Shown here: positions 1 through 11,900 of the stretch, in pieces | Layout: every line of letters begins with the position of its first letter | How positions within the stretch are numbered: position 1 is the stretch's first letter | DNA from: Lingula anatina | Lineage: Eukaryota > Brachiopoda > Lingulata > Lingulida > Lingulidae | DNA: 64,000 nucleotides | NCBI RefSeq assembly: GCF_001039355.2 | Contig: NW_019773981.1 | Span: 170,119 to 234,118, forward strand | Direction of reading: 5' to 3' | Notes under the pieces: model-generated | What the model saw: the letters and a program-made list of their open reading frames with translations, nothing else | The model's database searches: none | Told to the model about the DNA's origin: nothing | Program-made: the position numbers and the translations under genes

Positions 1-1086
1 TAAATATGACGGCACTATTCTTCTTATATCTATGTAAAGTCCACCAAATCTCCACAGTGCAAGTAAAACACTTATTTCATGTACGACTGCCATAAATTTA
101 CGACCCATGAGCAATTTCAGAATGGCGGATTTAGAAATAAAATCGTCCAGTGGTGTGCCCCGAGTTAACTCAGATAACAGTAAACGAAGTACTGTTACGC
201 GTTTCCACGACTTGCCGTCTATTTGATCTATACATCCACTGCTTCCACATAAAAATACAACGTGTTTCTCTGGATTTAACTGCAGGAAGGTCTCTATTTT
301 ATCCATAAACGTTTGTGGAATTGCGGCATAATGCGACCAGACCATGACAAAATCTGAGGTCGCATTTTGATGTAGGCCCAAGTGATGTTGTGCTGCAGTT
401 AACGATTCCTCTTTATAGGATGTTGATGTAGGAGATTTGGAGCTACCAGTATTGGCTGGCCTGACAGCAGACATTGCTTTTGTTAACTGGAAAAGAGGGC
501 CCTCCTTATTCTCCCCGTAGATGATTTCACCGGGCGTAACGGACCTGTTCGTAGCCACCAAATTGCCACTTGTGTTAACTTTCGCCACTGCTGGAGACAG
601 GGCTGAGTTGGCATTAAAAGATGTAATAAAATAATTGTAAAATGAAAAAATATATATATAAATGAATTTTTTCAATGCATGAGCAATATTGGAACCTGAA
701 AATGTTCTTTTTATATTTAAAAAGTATTTCAAATATGCCTAATAGCACATACTGACAATGAAATTTTGCAGGCTTATCTACCAGAAACGTAATTAAAATT
801 ACAAATTAAATTCTGATTAAAAGCTAAAAAAAAACAGGATTTATATGTTGCAACTATCTCAATGGTCTTGGCTCCGCTGCATGTATATAAATAGGCTATA
901 AATAAGCTGTACGTTTTTCTATGCCTTTAATGGCGAGTAATACTTACTTTCAAAACCGTACATGAATTCGAAGATGTAAATCAACGCCCCAGTTATCAAC
1001 AGCAGTAAAGGTAGAAGGGTTTTCCGCTTGCAACGAAAACATCTGCGAAGATTCATCACCGAAGATTTCATCTGACCGTTTGCCAT
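1..1086 (-). CDS. Type II membrane GT32-like glycosyltransferase, 5' part, runs off the left edge
   Basis: Two exons are visible. Exon 1 (1086 to 948) begins at an ATG and encodes a short basic cytoplasmic segment followed by a hydrophobic stretch (LLPLLLLITGALIYIF), which is a Golgi-type signal anchor. It ends in phase 1 at a GTAAGT donor. Exon 2 starts at 602 after a TAACTCAG-like acceptor and is open to base 1, about 200 codons. It contains the GT32/A4GALT-like core: an N-terminal strand region around 'MVWSHYAAIPQ', a conserved 'FGGLYID' stretch at about 22-50, and the position of the catalytic DXD. Here that position reads D-I-R (22-30) instead of D-x-D, so this domain may not bind a metal-nucleotide sugar. 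Protein and DNA closely match the gene at 36008-40156, including the intron phase, so the two are paralogues. The C-terminal domains lie outside the window. The likely site is the Golgi lumen; the substrate is unknown. Confidence 0.8.
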
Positions 1087-1374
1087 GGAGAGAGACGAAG
1101 TGATAAATCCGAGAGAAAATTTCCCTTAAAATAAATGACGTGTCTCTAGCACGGAGCTACTGGTATGATGTGAATACTTATTAATGACAGTTGAAAAAAC
1201 AAATCATGATCTAATAATAATAAAAACTGTAACATGGAAGCGTAGCAAAAGCCGGTGCTTTACTTGTGGCATAATTCATGCATTAATCATGCATTAAGCA
1301 CAGCAAAAAGAACGAAACAAATTAATAATAGAAAACTGAACATGAACATAAAATCAAACTGAAGTACATGGCAA

Positions 1375-2413
1375 GGGCGGATCCAGGATTATTTGAAGGG
1401 GGGTCCGGAACGACAAACCTCCGATGCAAAGCCGAAGATCGCCCCCTTGGCGTGGGGTTCGGGGCCTGCATGCTGAAGGGCCCCGAAAAGTTTTTGGTGT
1501 TTTGGAGGGCAAACGATGTCCTATGGTACTGTTTAGAGCTATGATTCAGCTAGTCAAAATTATAATTTCAAGAGGGGAATGTTGGTGTGATATATTTTTC
1601 AGAAACCGGGGGGGGGGGGGGAGGGGGGGGGGAGGGGGAGATAAAAGCATGAAACTTTCCACGATGAATGACCATTGGGTGTTTGTCAATTTTGGATCGA
1701 GAGGAAACTCCAAAATTCACAAGTACCTGGATGCTGACTCAGCATTTTATGTAAATGTAAATTTCATCAGAACGAGCACTACCAGCACTAATTATGATAT
1801 CATAAATAGATTTTAAAAACGTACGCTCACTGTGCACATCTATGAGAGCGATGATTACGTCACAATGACGTCACTGGGTGATATTGCACAGTCCAGAATG
1901 ACGAATATCCACTTTCTCCCATAGGAACAATAGTCGAACCCTGCAATGTTTCTTTCCCGTATTTTTTTATACAGAAATGCATCCTTTAGGGATAGAAGGT
2001 AAAAGTGGATTGATTGCTACTTCCGAGACATTGAGTATTTTTCAATATGGCCGTCTATTATTGAGGAAAAATAGAAAAACAACCAGAAGTTGACCGATAT
2101 ACTTTATTTGTGGCTCTTGTGAACGTCTTTCCTATCGGAAGAACACATAAGGGTACAAGACTACATCATAGCACGTCACTGTTACCGAAAAAAATGGCCG
2201 CCAAAACATAGGTAGAGACAGAGGGTAAAGAAAATCGGTAAAATCAGCATATTTCTGGACCATTATCTGCTTGTTTAATATTTAACTTCAAGTTCAAGTT
2301 GCCACTCCAATTGTTCCCATATTTGTTTTCTGTAATTGTTAAAAAAAAAGAATTGTCCCCTTTTGGGACATCCGAGCCCCCCCCCCCCCCTTCAAATAAT
2401 CCATGATCTGCCC
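1375..2413. mobile_element. TIR-bounded non-autonomous DNA-transposon-like element (about 1.04 kb)
   Basis: The left end at 1375-1408 (core GGATTATTTGAAGGGGGG) is matched in inverted orientation at 2372-2413 (core CCCCCCTTCAAATAATCC). Both ends carry a variable G/C homopolymer next to the arm. No transposase-like reading frame is present; the open frame at 1424-1816 crosses a G-tract and has no recognisable similarity. No target-site duplication is obvious. The family is not assigned. Confidence 0.6.
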
Positions 2414-2419
2414 CTGGGC

Positions 2420-2420
<1 letters not shown>

Positions 2421-2470
<50 letters not shown>
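2421..2470. repeat. (AAT)n microsatellite
   Basis: About 16 uninterrupted AAT/TAA units directly follow the right arm of the 1375-2413 element. They are followed by TATAAAGCGC, a pairing that may mark a short repeat tail. Confidence 0.9.
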
Positions 2471-2472
<2 letters not shown>

Positions 2473-3239
2473 TCTTATAAAGCGCATTCCATTATTATAC
2501 ATTTTCATTCAACTTCACAGGTAGGCCTAGTATGTAAAATAAAACTGATACGACAATGGTTAGACTCCCAAAATTTCAGTATCCAACATCACATATATAC
2601 ATGCTGGCCACGACTTCCATAATAAAGACCGCGTCATTGCACCCTGAGTTTCACACACGAAATGGAATATTCCACTAATATAGATGAAGTTAAAAAAACT
2701 TATAATTAATAAACCAGTGAACTAATTAATCGAATAATAAATAAATTTCTTTTTCAGGAGAAATCTGATGAAATCGAAACTTTAGATAAACTTGTCAGTT
2801 TCTATCAAGATGATAACCATCGAACATCCAGAACACATGTACAGATAACTGGATGACATAGACTTACGGCACCAAAACGGGAGGCACATTTTTTGAACTC
2901 TCCATCTTTCCCCATAAGAGAAAAAGTTTTTTCCTGGACGTATGTTTAGGCAGTTAGGCAGTTAACTTTTTCTTCGCTTTTAAAAAGGCTTTTGTCTGAT
3001 GCTGCCATTAGCTTTTAGTAAAGACGGGTGCCCCCCCTCCCCCCAATTCAACATTCTGGACATATGTACAGATAAGCTGACGATTTAAATTGAGCAGGGC
3101 GTTATCTATCAATCTGCTGATTCGACAACCACGCGCACGTATTAACAGTCATATGATAAAGGGTTTAATTATCATATCTATTCTGTGTGATCATTTCATT
3201 TCATTTGGAAGTTTTAAACAGATCTGTACTAATGTCACA

Positions 3240-3297
3240 ATGAAGCGGTGCCGGTTACTACAATTCCTGCCTCTGGCGCTGTTTATATTGCCGTCCG
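3240..3297 (+). CDS. Exon 1 of the lectin receptor: signal peptide
   Basis: The ATG at 3240 opens a basic n-region (MKRCR) and a hydrophobic core (LLQFLPLALFILPS), typical of a cleavable signal peptide. The exon ends in phase 1 at a GTGAGT donor. The next exon (5940) restores the frame and enters CTLD1 within five residues, so no other module can lie between unless an exon was missed. Confidence 0.85.
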
Positions 3298-6109
3298 GTG
3301 AGTATTTTCTCTTTTTTTATTGTTATACATGTATCTGTTGTTAATTTTACCATGGACCTAATGAGGTCATTACGTCCATGATTTTACTCAGTGCTGATTT
3401 ATTTACTTAGAATTAGACAAATCGTATTTACCTTTGAAAAATGCGGCTTTTGGGGCAGAGAAAATTGTTTCGATTTTGAGTATATGAAAATGTAACACCG
3501 GTGTGACAAAAAAAGTGACAGTCGCAATCTAATGAAATTGAAAGCCGCCGACCGATTATACGCAGAGCGACAAATTCACATGATGTCTTATTTGTTTTTT
3601 TCCTTCAAACATATATCTTTCAAATAGATGTACTATTTATGGCTATGAGGGCAATTTTAGCGAGAAACGGATTTCGCGGAGTTCTTATGCTTTTTAGAAT
3701 GCTGACATAATTTATTACACTATACAGGCCCGTAGCCAGCAATTTCAAAAAGGGGTTCTTTTCTGAAAAAGTGGGCCTTTTACAATGAAACCTTTGTGCA
3801 CTTAGATCAATTTTCACCCAGGATGGACCTTTTCCTGATAAAAAGGGGGGTTCTTTCGAACCCCCTGACCCCCCCCCCCCCGGCTACGGGCCTGCTATAT
3901 CCAAGCATAATGTCAAGATCTTTTTTTTTAATTTCAATCTTCCTAAATGAAAACCATAAACTTTTTCGCTCTTTTGACATCGCTTCTTGTGCCTCTCAAA
4001 GAAAACAAACAAACAAACTAATGTGGATAATTTGCCCGTCAAAAATGTAGAACGATCAAAGTTTTCAATATATCTTTAGATCTACTAGAATAAAGCTAGA
4101 ATAAAGTATCTTACAAATGTGCCTTTCGAAACTGTTGCCCTCTCTTTCTTATGTTTTCTCAGCAGCGTTAGCGAATCAACTTAAAACAATTTGCTGTATT
4201 TCTTAAATTAATTTCGAGAATATTTAAAATGAAAAGAAAAACAGGACAAATTTTTTATATCCACAAAAGAAAGGAATATATTATGTAATCGTTAAATGAG
4301 AACTTTACATTTACATTTCACTTTACATTTCAGATGTGAATTAGTTTTCCAGAATGGAATAGACATAAAATGTCCAATTATCAGCAATCATGAAATTATG
4401 TAACTTGTCTTATTTATCAGTCGCCAGCAATATAGTTTTTATCTATCGACGTGACATGTGAATATATAAGTACTGGTATATAAGTCACCTGGCCTCATTG
4501 ACCTACGTATACACAAGTCACCGAACTTTGCACACTTATCAAAAACATTGAGATTATAAGTTATAACAATTAAGAGCAAACACTATTAGATGAATGATAA
4601 CAGAGTATAGTTACAGTAATTTTTGGTACACTGGACTCCTGAACTCTGAATGAAAAATATTGTGTAAAACTAAATAACGTGCTTTACTATCTTTAGGTTT
4701 ATTTTGAATAGCATAAGCAATTATTGAATAAGTGTAACTCGGTGCGTCTGATATCCAACTTTCTAATCTCACTTTACATCATGTCACAGGCTTGCGAGAT
4801 AAAATTACGATAGGCGACACGCGGGTTTTTCCGTGAGCGACATGTCCGGTGTAACGAAACTGTAACTGAAAGTCCACCCTCCATTTAATTGTAATGGTTA
4901 GGGTGGTAAATGACTTGTGGTAAAATATGTTCTCCCTGAACCTTTTTAGATATATCCATGGTAATGGTTAGGGTGGTAAATGACTTGTGGTAAAATATGT
5001 TCTCCCTGAACCTTTTTAGATATATCCATTTTTAAAAATTTTACCATCCGTATTGGTCATATCTAGTTATCAGTATTTACGTTACTTATAATAAACACCA
5101 ACTCAAAAGTCAATCTTATCTGAAATATCCATGAACGTTCAGCCGCTCTCAACGCGTGATAACGATAACAAAACATGAAACTGAAAAGGCACGTGTCGGG
5201 GAAAAACTTGCACCTTAGCCAGTAGTACAAACCCATCAACATTGACATATAAAGTGAACAAGCTTCTGGCAAGATTCCAATACCCTGAAAAATGTCGCAC
5301 TGGTACATCCCCTAAAACCCACGCATTTGAGAAACTTCCATTGTTGCGTGATATATTTATAGTAGGGGAGACATCGCAACGAACAATGGATTACGAGGGA
5401 GTGGTCAAGGCTAGCCTTCACATGGAATTATATCGCCAGATATCGAATTGCGTGTGGTCTAGTTTTACAATGAACCCAGTGTATTGATAACTTTTGATAG
5501 CGTCCCAAAAGAGGGTGGTATTCATTGTGGTCTTCTGTGCAAATGAGTCTATAATTGTACTAGTTGAGAACAATAGAATAATAGCCTACGAGTACATAAA
5601 ACAATTGAATTCATGTTTAAAAAATAAAATAAAACAAATAATAAAATTGACTTCTGGTGAACGTATAAGCCTAGGTGTAAAACAGAGATGGGCAACCACA
5701 AAATTTAGGACCTAAAGATATAATTTTCATCATCAAAATTTCTGGTCTTTCTTTCGCTTTCAATTTTCCTTTGTGCACACTTTATCTACTTGCTCAGCGA
5801 TGTAACCTTGGCCTCAAAGACAGCAAGTTTTGAATGAACTGCAAAAACAAAGAAATACAATAAATAGGCCCTTAACATTCAAGTCTCATTTCATAAGTGC
5901 GTTTTATTCCATTTAAAGCATGCATAACTTCCATTTCAGTCCTTGGTCAGTTATGTCCGGAGGGTTGGCTGGAGAGTCCAGTCAGCGACTACTGCTTTCA
6001 ATTCAACCCCAAAAGAATCAGTAAAACGTGGGCCGAGGCGCGGAAGGCGTGTCAGGCGAGGCTGGGTGATCTGGCATGGTACGAGAATACAGAGGAGAGG
6101 GTACGTTGC

Positions 6110-6180
<71 letters not shown>

Positions 6181-7063
6181 CAGAGAGAAGAAGGGGGTGT
6201 GAGGGAGAGGGTGTATTGAGGGGGTGGGAAGGAGAGAGGCATGAGTAGGTAGAAAACGTAGGAAGGAGGGGAAGGAAGGGAAGGGGAGAGAGTTTCACTT
6301 TTGAAATTTCTCCAAGAGTGAATAATCATTTTGTACAGTATATACATGTATGTCCGTCAGTGTATATGATTGTAAGACGAAAGATGCATTTGGTATGAAG
6401 AATGTCATACCTTCGTTAAATAGTCATATTTAATGAAGGTATGGCATTCCTCATACAAAATGTATCTTTCGTCATAATGACAACAGTCTCCCACGGTGAG
6501 AAAATTCAATGGCTTGCCATTCTTCAATATTTTACCAAAATTTGAATAAAATTAACGAATACTACCCTTGTATGCAGTTTTTACCATTGAATTTTAGAGC
6601 TTTATCGTGAAAACAGCAGGACGCATGTCCCAGGCAGACCCGGAGACGGAGGCTTTCTGGGTTGGTCTTACCGATGAAGTCAAAGAAGGGGAATGGAAAT
6701 GGGTGTCAGAGAAAGCTGGCACAGGTAGCAGTCTAATGTAAGTAAAATCTAGGAGTTGTATACATCTCATTGGTAAAAGGAACACTGCGCAGGTGGCATT
6801 TACGAGAATCATCTCCTGTATCACAGTTGATATGTACATGTAGGTCTACTGGGTACAGGTCTTACAGGTGTAGGTCCTGGATTTTGATACACTATCGTCA
6901 CGATAAAAATTCTATAATGTTTACGAAGCTGATGGATACCGGGCGGTCTCGATTGCACTTACGTACACCTTCAGTATCTTAACAACGTTTCATTTTTTAC
7001 TGTGTAAATAAGTGATTGAGCTCGTTAGCACAGGTAGACAGCAAAAATAAATTTCAAAAAAAA

Positions 7064-7110
<47 letters not shown>

Positions 7111-8424
7111 AATAATTAAAAAAACTCGATGAAAATAAAATATGCATTTGTTCTCCCTTCTTTTAATAGAGACTGGGCTCACAACGAACCTAATGGAGCC
7201 AACAGCGAGAACTGTGGCGAGGTTTTGGTGAAGAGCGATTCTTTCAACGTGGGGAAAATGAACGACAAGGATTGTTACTCACCCTTCCCCTACATATGTA
7301 AAAGACCCAAAGGTTCGTATGTCTATCATTAATGATATAAATATATGTAATATATAACAAGTTCTACAAGTGCATTTTCCATGTATTCACTCGTTATATA
7401 GTCCGGTAGTCTAATATAGAACCAAAACCCCGAAAGAGGCTCGTCTTTGAACCAAATTCTGTAGAGTACAGCGGTGGGTGGTTATTTCCATTTTTAAATG
7501 TTAAATCAGGTAAAATCAAAAAAGGCTTTTGTAAATCGGAGCACAGGTCAGAATATGGAAGGTTTATATTTCTTTTTTCGTTCATTTCGGATTTTTTTAT
7601 TTATCTGAGAGTTTGAAGGTAAGATCTGGCTAATGAGTAAAAAATAACACTGGAATATTTTCACTGGTCACCTTCTTTTACAGTAATTTCAAAATAATTT
7701 CCTTTTAAATTCCTTAACGAGCTTTTTTAAAGGTTTGATTCAATATGTATAGCTTAAAACTGAAAACATATTCAGCTGTCTTTTGGGTCTGTTTATAGTA
7801 TTTATAACAATTTAACATTGGCCGGCCAATAGATGTACGTTATTCTAATGACTAATTACTAATGTCACACATTTTGTTCTAATTTTGGTTGCCTCAGTTT
7901 TTGCAATGTATGGCCAATAACTGAGGCAAACATTTTGGATGTGTAGTAATAAAATAAAATAATGGTTTTTCATACTTTTATTATTTTTATTATGGAAATG
8001 ACCAACTTATGTGACTACCCTGTACATGTATTGTTAATCTTTTAGCTGTGGTAGACAATTGCCCATCAAATTGGCAACAAGTACAAGACTCGTGCTACAG
8101 ATTTTTTGATCTGGAGAAGGGATGGCATAGTGCTCAGTACGTATCCCATGTTCTTATCATTGTCAAATAACAAGTTTAACCCAAAATTTTTGAATTGGAC
8201 TAAAATTGTTCCACACCTGGCTCATTGTAACTTATTTCTTGATTTTGTCAGCAATGTGATATTTTCCCCAAATATTGAAATAATTTTTGGTTTGATGAAA
8301 AGGAACTTGATGGTTTTCATGTGGAATTAATATTTATGCCATTAGGATAATGTTCTTGGCTCATGCTTGCAGAGAGATCAAGAAAAGATATATGCTGATG
8401 CTCAGTGTAGTCTAAATGTTATGC

Positions 8425-8479
<55 letters not shown>

Positions 8480-8832
8480 TGCTATTGATTTGGAGAAATA
8501 TTTGTGATTTAAGTCAAAGCAGTTTTTATACAAGTGCATTCTTTGCATTAAATTTGAATGAAAATAATGCAGTGATATAATGATTAATGACTCTTATTGA
8601 ATATACAATGTAATTTGCAGCCATGATTGCAAACGGTATGGAGCAGAGTTAGTCACAGTGGACAATGAAGTGCAGCAGCAGTACATTTATGATGTGTCCC
8701 GATTTGAAGACAAACCAGTCTGGATTGGATACGAGTCCTTCAATAACAATGTAATGTTTAGGTGCAGATAATGACTAAACACGCACACACTCTCTCTTTT
8801 TCTCTCTTTCTCTCCCTCTCTCTCTTGCTCTT

Positions 8833-8864
<32 letters not shown>

Positions 8865-8893
8865 ACACACACAACACACAGACACACACTCTC

Positions 8894-8939
<46 letters not shown>

Positions 8940-11900
8940 NNNNNNNNNNNNNNNNNNNNNNNNNNNNNNNNNNNNNNNNNNNNNNNNNNNNNNNNNNNNN
9001 TTGCTTTTTTGAAGTCACAGACCTTTGATATAATGCTAACATGTTTTGATTAGTTTCAACTTAAATTTTAAATTGATGTAGGCTGTTTGACTCTGTGGTT
9101 AAATGATTTTCAAGGTAAAGGTCTTTATCAAGTACAAAATCTTTGTTGCTGATTTGATTTTTTATTCAGAACATAAAATATTGAAAAAAATGTTCTTATC
9201 ATTGGAGTGAAAGAATTGTTCATTTTAAGTGTCATTGGTGTTCAGGAGAATAAGATTGTTGGATGAAACTTGTGAATAATTTTTGTTGTAATTTGTTGAT
9301 AAATGTTGGTGTTTGAAGGTAAATGTGAATTGGAAAGATGCATGGTATTGCTTTATATTTTAGGTGTAAAAAATACAGATGTTGGAGATGTGACAGAGAG
9401 AAAACAATTAAGAGAAAGATTAAAATGCAAGAGTTTTAGATGGTATCTAGAACATATATACCCAGAGTCCCAGATGCCTTTGGATTATTACTCTTTAGGA
9501 GAGGTAAGTGGATGTTATTGTATGTTCTTCTATTTTGAAATGTATCTTTTGTATTTAGGATCCCATATGCTAGGCTGTACATGCTCACACTTGCCCATAT
9601 ACCCCCCCCCACCCACACACACACACACACACACCCCACACACACACACACCCACACACACACACACCCACACACACACACACACGCACACACACACACA
9701 AACAATTTTCAAAATTGCAAATAATGTTTACATGCTTGGTATTTACAGGGTGGCCTTGGATGGAAGAAAAATGGTGTTGTTCTCCCCCCTCCATCTGGAA
9801 AGGAGCAAGAAACATCCTCAGAGTTTTGGTCAGATGGCAAGCGTCCTATCCAACTGCGGTAAGTCCAGTTTGTTTGATAATTTATGCATTGTTTTGTTGG
9901 GCATGCTGAAAAGAATATTATTCAGAAGTTTTGGTCCTTTTTTTCTGGATGTACAAAGTTATAAAAAAAAGATGTTGGATTCCCAACACAAGAATATATG
10001 CTGGCCACTGATAGATCATGTGATAGCTAGATCACCATTATGTGTAAATGGTATGAATATAAATTCTGATCTGACTACATAGAACCTTAAAATGAATATA
10101 AAAGTGAAGTATATATACTGGGTAGTTCTGGGAGTAGTTTTCATAAAATCAAAACATTCTTATATTGGTTTGTACCAGTAACCATGCTGTTTGTGCGGAG
10201 GTGGTCCCTACATCCGAGGAGTCCAGGAAATCCTGGGTGATCAACAATTGTCAGGCCGAGAGACCATATATGTGTAAAAAACCTGAAGGTAAGAAATAGA
10301 AAAAATGATTCAGAATTATGAAAAAGGTGAATTGTGTGGGAAAATATGTACTGGCATGGTCCTGCACAAAAGTAATAATGCCAATGAACCCCCCACCCCC
10401 ACCCCATTTTTACTTTAGGAAATGGGCACATAAAGTGATAAGGCTCCATACTTAAATATTCCACAGACTTTGTTTAGTGTATTTTGGAAATATTGTTATC
10501 ACAGATTTGTCAGAATTTTTTTCTCCATTTTGTGTGATCCACGACATAATTTCCATTTTATAGGCACATGTGCCACAGGCTGGCAGCCACACAATGGAAC
10601 ATGTTACCAGTTCAATGGGAACCTCAAACTGTCCTGGTATGATGCTGCCACTTATTGTCAGTCACAGGGAGGAGAGATGGTCACCATAGAGAGGTCAGAT
10701 ATGATGGTGTTCACTTAACCAGTTCAGTTCAAAACATAGGGAAGAATTTTTGAATACTTTGAGTATTTCTGTCACTGTTCCTTCTTGGTTATGAGCTTGG
10801 GGGTCATTTTGGGCCTAGTACCATTAAGCAGTTGCTATTTCATTAGCAAGCCAAAAAGTTGGTTTTCTGTCACTGGAATTGAGTCTTTATGCTAGAAAGA
10901 TCTCCAAAGTATCCCAAATATTGAGCTAGGAGTACCAAACACACTGTAATTCTGATTCTGTTATCTTTCTACCTTCCAGGAAAGATATACAACATTTTTT
11001 GATAAGAAAAATAGGTGGCTTAGAATTTGATAAAAATTTGAACATTTGGATAGGTGGCTCTGGTAAGTGTACATGGTTTAAGTTCCCAAAATTTCAGAAA
11101 CTCATTCAGATGATTAGGAGAAGCTAAAATGTTTCATATGTGCCAATTATTAATCTTTTTAAGTTCCAGTTAACAAGTAGATAGTACTTCTTTGAAATAA
11201 CTTATTAAAACAGGTTTTAAGTTTAAAGACTTACTGTATTTCGATGCTACAGAAATTTGTCAAAAATTTAAAGATTTATGAATGAAAATAAATTTGTTCT
11301 TGTATTTTGCCAGATATTGACTACAAACCAAAAACCCTGCACTGGAGCAACAAGATGGCCATGAGTGGTGGCTACACCAATTGGTTGGCTGGTCAGCCTA
11401 TGACCAGTGCTAATAACCCACTCTGTGTACAGATGACTGCAGGTATAACTGTTTATTGGCTAGAATAAACTGAAGTGAATTATATGATGGACAAATGGCT
11501 TGATAGATTACGTGATTTATAAATAGATAGAAGTATCAGGAAATAGTTATAGTGTTAGCCAATGTACTGCAAGCAATTCAGAGTCCTGCCAGACTGGAAA
11601 ACGATGTAGAAACCCATAAGCTGTGAAAAAAAAAAAAACAGAAGAAAGGAAGTCATTATATCCTTTCATGTTTTTAAATGTACCACAACAAGTAGTATTT
11701 GCAGGATTTGAACTCTGTATTTATTTATTGACAAATAAAATGTTGTAAAAATGTCAGCTAATATACCTGTATTAAAGACAATTTTTTTGTAATGTAACAG
11801 AATCTGAACCAGACCTGGACTTACACTTATGGGATGTTCTCTTCAATTGTGATTTTTGTTCAGCCTATAAGTATCTGGGTGTTTTGGTCAATGTGCGCCC

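Larger units (their letters stand above)
1087..3239. other. Intergenic region between divergent glycosyltransferase and lectin-receptor genes
   Basis: No coding exon is supportable here. It separates the divergent starts at 1086 (minus) and 3240 (plus) and must hold both promoters, but I see no convincing core promoter motif. Most of it is an inverted-repeat-bounded element (1375-2413) followed by an AAT microsatellite. Confidence 0.6.

Noticed and set aside
5951-6347. Long open frames on both strands rich in Cys/Val or His/Thr
   Set aside because: They are translations of the GT/CA microsatellite and its flanks; the real exon here is 5940-6100 on the plus strand.
8758-9042. Open frames across the N gap
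   Set aside because: They rely on undetermined bases and CT/CA repeats.
9303-10082. A 259-codon open frame on the plus strand
   Set aside because: It reads through an intron, the orphan GALNT-like exon, a CA repeat and out of frame across a CTLD2 exon; only 9364-9503 has family similarity.
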